Assembly: GCA_963725065.1 (NCBI GenBank)
Contig: CAVRXD010000035.1
Location: 1-64,000 of the forward strand
DNA: 64,000 nucleotides
DNA from: VAZQ01 sp963725065
GTDB taxonomy: Bacteria > Pseudomonadota > Alphaproteobacteria > Rhizobiales > Xanthobacteraceae
Direction of reading: 5' to 3'
Shown: positions 15,308 through 23,164 of the stretch, piece by piece
Numbering within the stretch: the stretch's first letter is position 1
Layout: every line of letters begins with the position of its first letter
Program-made: the position numbers and the translations under genes
Notes under the pieces: generated by a model
Database searches by the model: none
Told to the model about the DNA's origin: nothing
Seen by the model: the letters and a program-made list of their open reading frames with translations, nothing else

Positions 15308-18226
15308 ATGAGCAGCACCAACGGACACGACAGTTCCAGCGCTCCCGGTCCGGCCGCGCCGATGGGCTATGGCCATGACAAGAAGGGCACTGTCGTTGGA
15401 GCCGCCAAGAACGACGGCAAGGTGCACGTCACTCATCGGAACGAAGGAAGCGGCGGCGCAACCGTCGCCTTTACGCTCGACGGCGTCGAGGTTGACGCGC
15501 GTGAAGGCGAAACGATCTGGCAGGTGGCGCAGCGCCACGGCACCGAGATTCCGCACCTGTGCTATTCGCCCAAACCGGGCTACCGCCCTGACGGCAATTG
15601 CCGCGCCTGCATGGTGGAGGTCGAGGGCGAACGCGTGCTGGCCGCGAGTTGCATCCGCACGCCGACGCCGGGCATGAAGGTCAAGACCCAGACCGACCGC
15701 GCCAAGACGGCACGCCGGATGGTGATAGAGCTTCTCCTGACCGACCAGCCGCCCAAAGATGTCGCGCACGATCCGACTTCGCAATTCTGGGCGACGGCAG
15801 ACCGACAGAACGTGACAGCGAGCCGATTTGCACGCCACGCCCCGCCGGTGGCCGACCGCAGCCATCCTGCGATGGCGGTCAATCTCGACGCCTGCATCCA
15901 GTGCAATCTCTGCGTCCGCGCGTGCCGCGAAGTGCAGGTCAACGACGTCATCGGCATGGCCGGGCGCGGCTATGGCGAGAAGATCGTATTCGACTTCGAC
16001 GATCCGATGGGTGCGTCGACCTGCGTCGCCTGCGGCGAATGCGTGCAAGCCTGCCCGACCGGTGCGCTGATGCCGGCCACGCTGGTCGATGAAGCCAACG
16101 TGCGCACGAAATATCCGGATCGCGAGGTCAATAGCGTGTGCCCCTATTGCGGCGTCGGCTGCCAGCTCACCTACCACATCAAGGACGACAAGCTCCTTTA
16201 TGTCAGCGGCCGCAACGGCCCCGCGAACGAGAACCGGCTTTGCGTCAAGGGCCGCTTCGGCTTCGACTATGTGAGCCATCCGCATCGGCTGATGCAGCCG
16301 CTGGTGCGCAAGGACGGCGTCGCCAAGGCCGCCGACGATCTGGTCGATCCGTCCAATCCATGGACGCATTTCCGCACCGCGACCTGGGAAGAGGCGCTCG
16401 ATCGCGCCGCCAAGGGCCTGGTGAAAATCCGCGACCGTGACGGCCCGCGCGCGCTCGCCGGCTTCGGCTCCGCGAAAGGCTCGAACGAGGAGGCCTACCT
16501 GTTCCAGAAGCTGGTCCGCACCGGCTTCGGCTCCAACAATGTCGACCATTGCACGCGGCTTTGCCATGCGTCGTCGGTGGCGGCCCTGCTTGAGGGCGTC
16601 GGCTCGGCGGCGGTGACCGCGACCTTCAACGAGTGCAAAAACTCCGACGTCATCATCGTCATTGGCGCCAATCCCACCGAGAACCATCCGGTCGCCGCGA
16701 CCTTCTTCAAGCAAGCGGCCAAGCGCGGCACGAAGCTCATCGTGATGGATCCGCGCGGCCAGGCGCTCAAGCGCCACGCCTGGCAGATGATGCAGTTCAA
16801 GAACGGCACCGACGTCGCGATGCTCAATGCGATGCTCAACGTCATCATCGCGGATAAGCTCTACGATCAGCAGTACGTCCAGACCTACACCGAGGATTTC
16901 GACAAGCTCGCCGAAAGCGTGAAGCCGTTCACGCCCGAGGAGATGTCTCCGATCTGCGGTATCGAGCCGGACGTGCTTCGCAACGTCGCGCGCGCGTTCG
17001 CCCGCGCCGAGAGCGCCATCATCTTCTGGGGCATGGGCGTGTCGCAGCACACCCACGGCACCGATAACGCGCGCTGCCTGATCGCGCTGTCGCTGATCTG
17101 CGGCCAGATCGGTCGTCCCGGCACCGGGCTGCATCCGCTGCGCGGCCAGAACAACGTGCAGGGCGCCTCCGATGCCGGGCTGATCCCGATGTTCTTCCCC
17201 GACTACAAGTCGGTGGAAGATGCCGAGATCCGGGCGAAGTACGAAGCGGCGTGGGGCGTGACGCTCGATCCCAAGCGCGGCAAGACCGTGGTCGAGATCA
17301 TGGATGCGGTTCATGCCGACGAGATCAAGGGCATGTACATCATGGGCGAGAACCCCGCGATGTCCGACCCCGACCTCAACCACGCCCGCGGCGCGCTTGC
17401 CCATCTCGAGCATCTCGTGGTGCAGGACATCTTCCTGACCGAAACGGCGTCATACGCCGACGTCATCCTGCCGGCCTCCGCCTGGCCGGAGAAGGACGGC
17501 ACGGTGACCAACACCAACCGCCAGGTCCAGATGGGACGCGCGGCGCTGCCGCTGCCGGGCGAGGCGCGGCAGGATCTCTGGATCATCCAGGATCTCGCCC
17601 AGCGCATCGGCTGCAACTGGAACTACAAGCACGTCGGCGAGGTGTTCACCGAGATGGCAGCGATGATGCCGGCGCTCGACAACATCAGCTGGGAGCGGGT
17701 CGCGCGCGAGGACCACGTCACTTATCCGGTCGACGGCCCGGACGTTCCCGGCCGCGACGTGGTGTTCGACCAGGGATTCCCGCGTCCCAATGGGATGGCC
17801 AGGCTGGTTGCAACGAAATTCCAGGCGCCGGACGAGATGCCCGACGCGCAGTACCCGTTCATCCTCACCACCGGCCGCCAGCTCGAGCACTGGCACACCG
17901 GCGCGATGACGCGCCGCGCCTCGACGCTCGATGCGCTCGAGCCCGGCCCGGTCGCGGGGCTGTCGCGGGGCACCATCGCCAAGCTCGGCGTGAGGCCGGG
18001 CGACACAGTGCGGGTGACCACGCGGCGCGGCGCAATCGAGCTCAGCGCACGGCAGGACGACTCGGTGCCCGACGGCGTCGTGTTCATTCCCTTCGCCTAT
18101 GTCGAAGCGGCCGCAAACCTGCTCACCAATCCCGCGCTCGATCCGTTCGGGAAAATTCCCGAGTTCAAATATTGCGCCGCCAAGATCGAGCCGGCGGATG
18201 ACGCGCACCGAGTCGCGGCTGAATAG
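15308..18226 (+). CDS. fdsA: NAD-dependent formate dehydrogenase, molybdenum alpha subunit
   Basis: 972 residues; oxidises formate to CO2 on a bis-MGD molybdenum site. Domains in order: a [2Fe-2S] ferredoxin (CYSPKPGYRPDGNCRACMVE), a His-Cys region, a 2x[4Fe-4S] ferredoxin (ACIQCNLCVRACREVQ and STCVACGECVQACPTGAL), the [4Fe-4S] motif VCPYCGVGCQLTYHI with NRLCVKGRFG, then the molybdopterin domains and a C-terminal MGD domain. The molybdenum ligand is a cysteine, C419 in DHCTRLCH, followed by the conserved His420; it is not selenocysteine. It starts 4 bp after fdsGB. The usual accessory genes fdsC (fdhD-like) and fdsD do not follow. The next gene points the other way, so these must lie elsewhere. 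Confidence 0.95.
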   Translation: MSSTNGHDSSSAPGPAAPMGYGHDKKGTVVGAAKNDGKVHVTHRNEGSGGATVAFTLDGVEVDAREGETIWQVAQRHGTEIPHLCYSPKPGYRPDGNCRACMVEVEGERVLAASCIRTPTPGMKVKTQTDRAKTARRMVIELLLTDQPPKDVAHDPTSQFWATADRQNVTASRFARHAPPVADRSHPAMAVNLDACIQCNLCVRACREVQVNDVIGMAGRGYGEKIVFDFDDPMGASTCVACGECVQACPTGALMPATLVDEANVRTKYPDREVNSVCPYCGVGCQLTYHIKDDKLLYVSGRNGPANENRLCVKGRFGFDYVSHPHRLMQPLVRKDGVAKAADDLVDPSNPWTHFRTATWEEALDRAAKGLVKIRDRDGPRALAGFGSAKGSNEEAYLFQKLVRTGFGSNNVDHCTRLCHASSVAALLEGVGSAAVTATFNECKNSDVIIVIGANPTENHPVAATFFKQAAKRGTKLIVMDPRGQALKRHAWQMMQFKNGTDVAMLNAMLNVIIADKLYDQQYVQTYTEDFDKLAESVKPFTPEEMSPICGIEPDVLRNVARAFARAESAIIFWGMGVSQHTHGTDNARCLIALSLICGQIGRPGTGLHPLRGQNNVQGASDAGLIPMFFPDYKSVEDAEIRAKYEAAWGVTLDPKRGKTVVEIMDAVHADEIKGMYIMGENPAMSDPDLNHARGALAHLEHLVVQDIFLTETASYADVILPASAWPEKDGTVTNTNRQVQMGRAALPLPGEARQDLWIIQDLAQRIGCNWNYKHVGEVFTEMAAMMPALDNISWERVAREDHVTYPVDGPDVPGRDVVFDQGFPRPNGMARLVATKFQAPDEMPDAQYPFILTTGRQLEHWHTGAMTRRASTLDALEPGPVAGLSRGTIAKLGVRPGDTVRVTTRRGAIELSARQDDSVPDGVVFIPFAYVEAAANLLTNPALDPFGKIPEFKYCAAKIEPADDAHRVAAE

Positions 18227-18292
18227 ATCGCACGGATTGTGCCTGTCTGTGACGCGTCTCGAGGGCGGCGGCGGCCGGTGCCGTTATCTCGC

Positions 18293-19756
18293 TCAGTGCC
18301 GAAAACGCGCGCGACCTGCGGCTTGCTTGACCAGGCGAAGGGGCGCGGTGATCCGCCAACTCGTTGATTTGAGCAGCGCGTCGCGCTCGCACCGCACCGC
18401 CTTGAGATTGGTGATGAGCTCTGCGACCGACGGATCATCCTCGCCTTGTGAGGATCCCATCGCCAATGGCGGGGTCTTGACGATCCAGGCGTCCATGAGG
18501 CGATCAGCGTCCGCCGTCGGCACGAACGCATCGATCGGGTCGCTTGCCCGCCGCGCCGCATCGAGCCGGCGCTGCAGATAGTCGTGGAACCAGCGGCCGT
18601 CGGTGAGCAACGACGCCGGCACCAGGTAACGCTCCAGCAGCCAGGCGAGGAAGTTGTCGGCGTCGACATTGGTCGACCTGCGATGCCCGAGCCGAGCGAA
18701 AAAATCCTCGAGCGTTGTCGCATCCGCGACATTCGACAATTCCGTCGAGGACGGCGAGCCGAGCAGACGGCTGAACAGCAGCGCCTGGTAACCAACACTC
18801 GACGAGACCGTCCAGACGCCGTCGACCCGCGGCACCAGGAGTTGCGACGGCGACTGGCACTGCCGGAATTCGTCGAGAAAGACGATATTCGGAAACGTCC
18901 TGCGAAGCATGTCGATGTTCGCGCAGGAGCCGGATCGCCTCAGAACGGGATCGCCGTTCGGGTGCTCGGTCACGATCACCGCGACATCTTTCGGGGCTGC
19001 AGCCAGGACGTCATACAAGTATTCGAATTGGGTGCGGTAGTTGACCAGTCCGTCGAAGGAAAACTCGTTCGAGACCTGCAGCGGAAGCAGGCACATTCGA
19101 TCGAATCGCTTGCGCAAGGCCTGGGTCCGAAATGGATCCAGACCGTCGAATGCGGCTGTCATCTGCGAGCGGAATGCCGACACCAGCGTGCGCCCATCCG
19201 ACGTCAGGGGATATGCCAGCTTCAGCCCGCCGGCGCGCGCGACGGCCGATCTTGCGTGCGTGCCGACATGGTCGAAATACATGCTGAACGGGTATGGGTC
19301 CCGCCCGAAGTGTCCCCGCTCGATGTGCAGCCGTAGCGCGGACGGCCACAGTCTGGCGAGGTAATTGGCTTGGCCGGCAAACCCGATGATGATGTCTGGC
19401 TCGAAGCCGTTGGCGTCCCGCGCCATGGCCTCCGCGATGACACGCAGCGCCGGGTGCTCCGCGTCATCGGCCTGATAGGCGGTCTGGTCCAGGGCGGTGG
19501 GGAGCTCGCCGAGCGCGCTCAGTCGTCGGTAGAGCGCGAGCTCGTCGATCCAGACGGTGCGAAGCCCGGTCAGGAGCGCGCCCTTCTGGTTCTGGCTGGC
19601 CCAGTCCTTGAACCAGCCGCCCGCAATCAACATGCATTCGCATCGCGCGTCCCGACGTAAGGGCTGCAGAAGATTGGCGAGGGTCTCCACCCAGCCGAAG
19701 TTGAAGCAGGGCCCCCGTGCCTGCACGAGCGGGTTGACGAAGCAAGCCACTTTCAT
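18293..19756 (-). CDS. Putative capsule/glycan biosynthesis protein (glycosyltransferase-like)
   Basis: 487 residues, not confidently recognised. The middle reads FEPDIIIGFAGQANYLARLW, YPFSMYFDHVGTH, then YLYDVLAAAPKDVAVIVTEH and WTVSSSVGYQALLFSRLLGS. This resembles the KpsC/KpsS-like capsule proteins, in which a surveillance-like T-SSVGYQA segment is conserved. The C-terminus has ALLKSTSWRITAPLRLVKQ, a tail motif often seen on polysaccharide glycosyltransferases. There is no signal peptide or membrane segment. It stands alone, convergent with fdsA and separated by 260 bp from the next plus-strand gene. A cytoplasmic glycan role is a guess from motifs. Confidence 0.5.
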   Translation of the reverse strand: MKVACFVNPLVQARGPCFNFGWVETLANLLQPLRRDARCECMLIAGGWFKDWASQNQKGALLTGLRTVWIDELALYRRLSALGELPTALDQTAYQADDAEHPALRVIAEAMARDANGFEPDIIIGFAGQANYLARLWPSALRLHIERGHFGRDPYPFSMYFDHVGTHARSAVARAGGLKLAYPLTSDGRTLVSAFRSQMTAAFDGLDPFRTQALRKRFDRMCLLPLQVSNEFSFDGLVNYRTQFEYLYDVLAAAPKDVAVIVTEHPNGDPVLRRSGSCANIDMLRRTFPNIVFLDEFRQCQSPSQLLVPRVDGVWTVSSSVGYQALLFSRLLGSPSSTELSNVADATTLEDFFARLGHRRSTNVDADNFLAWLLERYLVPASLLTDGRWFHDYLQRRLDAARRASDPIDAFVPTADADRLMDAWIVKTPPLAMGSSQGEDDPSVAELITNLKAVRCERDALLKSTSWRITAPLRLVKQAAGRARFRH

Positions 19757-20016
19757 GGCACATGCCTATGCGAGAACTGCGCGCGAACTTTCGGTATCCC
19801 CACAACAAGATGTGCTTACGGACCTTACCGGAACGTGGCGACCGGATTAAACAAGGCGTAACGGCTTCGTAAACGCAAAGTCCGAACGCGAAGCAGCGGC
19901 ATCGATGCCGTCCTCGGGTGAAGCGGACAGAAAATCAGCCGGAGCCCGCATGATGCGACGCTTGTCACGATGATACGATCGATCGTCGATCGTCCTTCTC
20001 CGGGCATAAACTCCGC

Positions 20017-20829
20017 ATGAAAATGGACATGGCTCCCAGCCCTCCGATCCTCCGCAGCGCCACGCTTGCTGCCGGGACGGGTGCGCCCGTGTTGTTGCTG
20101 CACGGCTCCGCGAGCGCGGCGGTCATGTGGGTCCCGGTGATCGACGGGTTGAAATCCAGGTTCCGCGTGATCGCTCCGGATCTGATCGGCTATGGCCGGA
20201 CCGATTCCTGGCCGGACGGTTATGGCTTCACGGTGGACGACGAACTCCAACTGGTGGAGCCGCTGCTGGCGCACGCGCCGGCACCGGTCCACGTGGTCGG
20301 TCATTCCTTTGGCGGCGTGGTCGCGTTGCATCTCGCGCTCGCCGGCCGCGTTCCCATCCGCTCGCTGACGCTGATCGAACCGGTGGCTTTCTTTCTCCTG
20401 CCGCATGCCGGCGCACAGGCTGCCTGGCTGGAGATCCAGGACCTCGGCCAAACCTATGCGGCGCGGATCGCGGCCGGCGAAACGCAAACGGCGTTGCGGG
20501 GCTTCATCGACTACTGGGCAGGCCCCGGCGCCTGGGATGCGATGGATGCATCGCTGCGCGCGCAGATCGCCCGGAGCGCGCAAAAGATCGTCCTCGACTT
20601 CGAGGTGACCTTTACCGATCCGGGAATGCCGGCAATCCGGGCGCTGGAATGTCCCGTTCATCTGATATCGGGCGGCCGCAGCCGGATTCCCACTCAGCGC
20701 ATTGCGGCATTCCTCGCCGAGCAGATCCCGGGCGCGACGCTCGAGATCGTCGCCGACGCCAACCACCTGTTGCCGGTGACGCACGCCGACATGCTGCGCG
20801 CGCATCTGCTGCGGGAATTGGCCGACTGA
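20017..20829 (+). CDS. Alpha/beta-fold hydrolase
   Basis: 270 residues. The oxyanion segment VLLLHGSASAAVMWVPV, the nucleophile elbow VVGHSFGG (S97) and the late histidine in DANHLLPVTHAD are clear. The acid expected after strand 6 (usually G-x-D-D) reads LISGGRSRIP, so the catalytic Asp is missing there or lies elsewhere. No clear ribosome site marks the start; ATGs at 20017, 20023 and 20029 are all possible. It precedes bioB across two palindromic repeats, so a BioH-like esterase role is conceivable but has no other support. Confidence 0.8.
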   Translation: MKMDMAPSPPILRSATLAAGTGAPVLLLHGSASAAVMWVPVIDGLKSRFRVIAPDLIGYGRTDSWPDGYGFTVDDELQLVEPLLAHAPAPVHVVGHSFGGVVALHLALAGRVPIRSLTLIEPVAFFLLPHAGAQAAWLEIQDLGQTYAARIAAGETQTALRGFIDYWAGPGAWDAMDASLRAQIARSAQKIVLDFEVTFTDPGMPAIRALECPVHLISGGRSRIPTQRIAAFLAEQIPGATLEIVADANHLLPVTHADMLRAHLLRELAD

Positions 20830-20840
20830 AGCGGCCAGCC

Positions 20841-20912
20841 GTGTGGCGGTTCAGAAGTCCGCATCATTTCCGCGGCAAGTCCGAAATGCGGACTTCTGAA
20901 CGAAAGCCACAC
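20841..20912. repeat. Long palindromic intergenic repeat A
   Basis: The arms GTGTGGCGGTTCAGAAGTCC (from 20841) and GGACTTCTGAACGAAAGCCA (ending about 20910) pair over more than 20 bp around a loop of about 25 bp. It lies just after the hydrolase stop and may act as a terminator. The inner part (AGTCCGCATCATT-GCGGCA) echoes repeat B, so the two seem to belong to one family. Confidence 0.75.
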
Positions 20913-20927
20913 TAGGTCAATAAGTTG

Positions 20928-21000
20928 CTAGTGTCCTTCAATTCCGAAGTTCGCAAGCGAGCGTGCCGCATAATGATGCGAACTTCGGAATCGGAACACC
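20928..21000. repeat. Palindromic intergenic repeat B (CTAGTGTCC family)
   Basis: Begins CTAGTGTCC. Perfect 15-bp arms ATTCCGAAGTTCGCA (20941-20955) and TGCGAACTTCGGAAT (20977-20991) flank GTGCCGCATAATGA, and the unit ends GGAACACC. A related half copy lies at 32766-32811. The repeat ends 44 bp before the bioB ATG, so it must form part of that gene's leader or promoter. Confidence 0.75.
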
Positions 21001-21044
21001 AGGGCCGGCTTGATTTTGCGCTCACCCCTCGCCAAGGTGCGGCC

Positions 21045-22040
21045 ATGGATGACCGCACTGCTCCGGCCGGACGTTACCCGCGCGAGATCGGCCTCGGCGC
21101 CGTCCGCCACGACTGGACACGCCAAGAGGTGAGGGCGCTGTTCGAGCTGCCCTTTCCCGAACTGATCTTTCGCGCTCAAACCATTCATCGCCGCCATTTC
21201 GATCCCAATGAGGTGCAGATTTCGACGCTGCTCTCGATCAAGACCGGCGGTTGTCCGGAGGACTGCGCCTACTGCCCCCAGAGCGTTCACTACGACACCG
21301 GCGTCAAGGCGGAGAAGCTGATGGCGGTGGATGCGGTCCTCGCCGAGGCGCGGGCGGCGAAGAGCGCAGGCGCGAGCCGCTTCTGCATGGGCGCGGCGTG
21401 GCGCGAGCCGAAGGATCGCGATCTCGACAAGGTGTGCGAGATGGTCGCCGGCGTCAAAGCGGCCGGGCTCGAGACCTGTGCGACCCTCGGCATGCTCACC
21501 GGCGAGCAGGCGCGACGTCTCAAGACGGCCGGGCTCGACTACTACAACCACAACCTCGACACCTCGCCGGACTATTACGGCGCGATCATCACCACGCGCA
21601 CCTACGAGGAGCGCCTCCACACCCTGGATCGCGTGCGCGCGGCCGGTATTCACGTCTGCTGCGGCGGCATCGTGGGCATGGGAGAGAGCGCCGAGGATCG
21701 CGTGGGCATGATCGCAACGCTCGCTACGCTGCCCGCGCATCCCGAGAGCGTTCCGATCAACATGCTGGTCAAGGTCGAGGGCACACCGCTGGCCGCGGGC
21801 GGGTCGCTCGATCCGATCGATTTCGTGCGCACCATCGCGGTGGCACGCATCACCATGCCGAAGTCGGTGGTGCGGCTGTCGGCCGGTCGCGAGGACATGA
21901 GCGAGGAGACCCAGGCGCTGTGCTTCCTCGCCGGCGCCAATTCCATTTTCTACGGGCCGAAGCTTCTCACCACGGCCAATCCCGAACGCGACCGCGATCT
22001 GCGACTGCTGGACAAGCTCGGGCTGGTGCCGATGGCCTAG
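21045..22040 (+). CDS. bioB: Biotin synthase
   Basis: 331 residues; radical-SAM enzyme inserting sulfur into dethiobiotin. The SAM cluster cysteines are C70, C74 and C77 (GGCPEDCAYCPQS). Further landmarks are SRFCMGAAWREPKDRDLD, ETCATLGMLT, LDYYNHNLDTSPDYY, GGIVGMGES and CFLAGANSIFYGPKLLTT. The ATG at 21045 is chosen over upstream in-frame codons because it has AAGGTG upstream, matches family length, and leaves repeat B outside the protein. No other bio gene is in the window. Confidence 0.96.
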   Translation: MDDRTAPAGRYPREIGLGAVRHDWTRQEVRALFELPFPELIFRAQTIHRRHFDPNEVQISTLLSIKTGGCPEDCAYCPQSVHYDTGVKAEKLMAVDAVLAEARAAKSAGASRFCMGAAWREPKDRDLDKVCEMVAGVKAAGLETCATLGMLTGEQARRLKTAGLDYYNHNLDTSPDYYGAIITTRTYEERLHTLDRVRAAGIHVCCGGIVGMGESAEDRVGMIATLATLPAHPESVPINMLVKVEGTPLAAGGSLDPIDFVRTIAVARITMPKSVVRLSAGREDMSEETQALCFLAGANSIFYGPKLLTTANPERDRDLRLLDKLGLVPMA

Positions 22041-22086
22041 GCCAATATCTCACGGTTTTGCTTCAGCAAGAAGTTAGCAGCATCCG

Positions 22087-22701
22087 ATGGACATCAACGC
22101 GATCTCGATCGGCCCCAATCCCCCGAAGGATTTGCACGCGATCATCGAAATCCCGCTGGGCGGCGCGCCGGTGAAGTACGAGCTCGACAAGGCCTCGGGC
22201 GCGCTGAGGGTCGACCAATTCCTGCACACCGCAATGTTCTATCCCGGCAACTATGGCTTCATCCCGCATACGTTGTCGGCCGACGGCGATCCCTGCGACG
22301 TGCTGGTGGTGAGCCAGGTTCAGGTGGTGCCGGGCGCCATCGTGCGCTGCCGGCCGGTCGGTGCGCTGCTGATGGAGGACGAAGCGGGCGGCGACGAGAA
22401 AATCATCGCGGTGCCGGTCGACGCGCTCGCCCCGTTCTATTCCAACATTCGCAGCTATCGCGATCTGCCGCCGATCATGTGCGAGCAGATCGCGCATTTC
22501 TTCCAGCACTACAAGGATCTGGAAAAGGGCAAATGGGTCACGATCGTCAAGTGGCTCGACGCCAAGGGCACTGAAAAGCTCGTGCTTGACGCGATCGCGC
22601 GCGCCGCCAAGGGGCAACCGGGGGAAAAGGCTACGCAAGCTGCCGCACCAGCGTCAGTCCGGCCAGCAGGCCGCCGACCGAAAGCGCGACGGAAAGAATG
22701 A
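22087..22701 (+). CDS. ppa: Inorganic pyrophosphatase (family I) with a C-terminal extension
   Basis: 204 residues; hydrolyses PPi to phosphate. Landmarks are IEIPLGGAPVKYELDK, the YPGNYGFIPHTLSADGDPCD active-site stretch with its metal-binding aspartates, and DLPPIMCEQIAHFFQHYKDL. Normal enzymes end near residue 178 (LVLDAIARAAKG here). The last 26 or so residues are an Ala/Arg/Lys-rich run read from DNA that is also the 3' end of crcB on the other strand (71 bp overlap). The extension may be real read-through into the neighbour or the result of a lost stop. Confidence 0.94.
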   Translation: MDINAISIGPNPPKDLHAIIEIPLGGAPVKYELDKASGALRVDQFLHTAMFYPGNYGFIPHTLSADGDPCDVLVVSQVQVVPGAIVRCRPVGALLMEDEAGGDEKIIAVPVDALAPFYSNIRSYRDLPPIMCEQIAHFFQHYKDLEKGKWVTIVKWLDAKGTEKLVLDAIARAAKGQPGEKATQAAAPASVRPAGRRPKARRKE

Positions 22702-23005
22702 CGTAGAGCGCCGCAAGGCCAAGCTCGCCGCGCTGATAAAGCAGGATGGTATCGAGCGAGAACGCCGAGAAGGTGGTGTAGCCGCCGAGGATCCCGGTGG
22801 TCAGGAACAGCCGCACGTGCTGTGGGACGCCGCCCTGGAAGGCGAAATAGCCGACCAGCAGGCCCATGATCACCGAGCCTGTGACGTTTTCGAACAGCGT
22901 CGCGTAATTGAAGCCCGTCCCCAGCAGGCGCGCACTCACGAGGTTGACGCCATGGCGGAGCGCAGCGCCGATGCCGCCGCCGAGAAATACGATCAGGAAA
23001 CCCAT
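22631..23005 (-). CDS. crcB: Fluoride ion channel/exporter CrcB (Fluc)
   Basis: 124 residues with four membrane helices. Family motifs are GGGIGAALRHGVNLV at the N-terminus, NVTGSVIMGLLVGYFAF in helix 2 and GGYTTFSAFSLDT in helix 3 with the paired aromatic residues of the fluoride pore. GAGGAGGAGC precedes the ATG at 23005. The 5' leader carries a fluoride riboswitch (23081-23131) and an intrinsic terminator (23029-23049), so expression should rise with fluoride. It converges on, and overlaps, the gene for pyrophosphatase, a classic fluoride-sensitive enzyme. Confidence 0.95.
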   Translation of the reverse strand: MGFLIVFLGGGIGAALRHGVNLVSARLLGTGFNYATLFENVTGSVIMGLLVGYFAFQGGVPQHVRLFLTTGILGGYTTFSAFSLDTILLYQRGELGLAALYVILSVALSVGGLLAGLTLVRQLA

Positions 23006-23028
23006 GCTGCTCCTCCTCGCTCAGCCAA

Positions 23029-23049
23029 CAAAAAACCGCCTTGCGGCGG
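23029..23049 (-). terminator. Riboswitch-controlled intrinsic terminator before crcB
   Basis: On the minus strand CCGCC-GCAA-GGCGG is followed directly by TTTTTT, 24 bp upstream of the crcB ATG. The position between aptamer and start codon makes it the expression platform of the fluoride switch. Confidence 0.85.
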
Positions 23050-23080
23050 GTCACGAACGGACACCTACCGCAGCATCGCG

Positions 23081-23131
23081 CGGTAGGAGTCATCAGCCAT
23101 TGCGGGCGGTTTCGGGGGACTCCATCCCCAT
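23081..23131 (-). promoter_or_regulatory. Fluoride riboswitch (crcB motif aptamer)
   Basis: The minus strand reads GGGGATGGAGTCCCCC, then GAAACCGCC, then CTGATGACTCCTACC. These match the crcB motif: the GATGG-GT element, the conserved AAACCGC-type joining strand, and the CTGATGACTCCTAC 3' element that forms the pseudoknot. It lies about 75 bp before the crcB ATG with a terminator between. Fluoride binding should prevent termination. Confidence 0.93.
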
Positions 23132-23164
23132 CGCGGGTAACGCTAGCGACGAGCGGTTATTCCG

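Noticed and set aside
13456..17413. Long minus-strand frames opposite fdsGB and fdsA (621 and 758 codons)
   Set aside because: They are complementary shadows of clearly conserved formate dehydrogenase genes and show no family motif.
20017..21000. BioH assignment for the alpha/beta hydrolase because it precedes bioB
   Set aside because: Two repeats separate them, the acid residue is missing at the usual place, and adjacency alone is weak.
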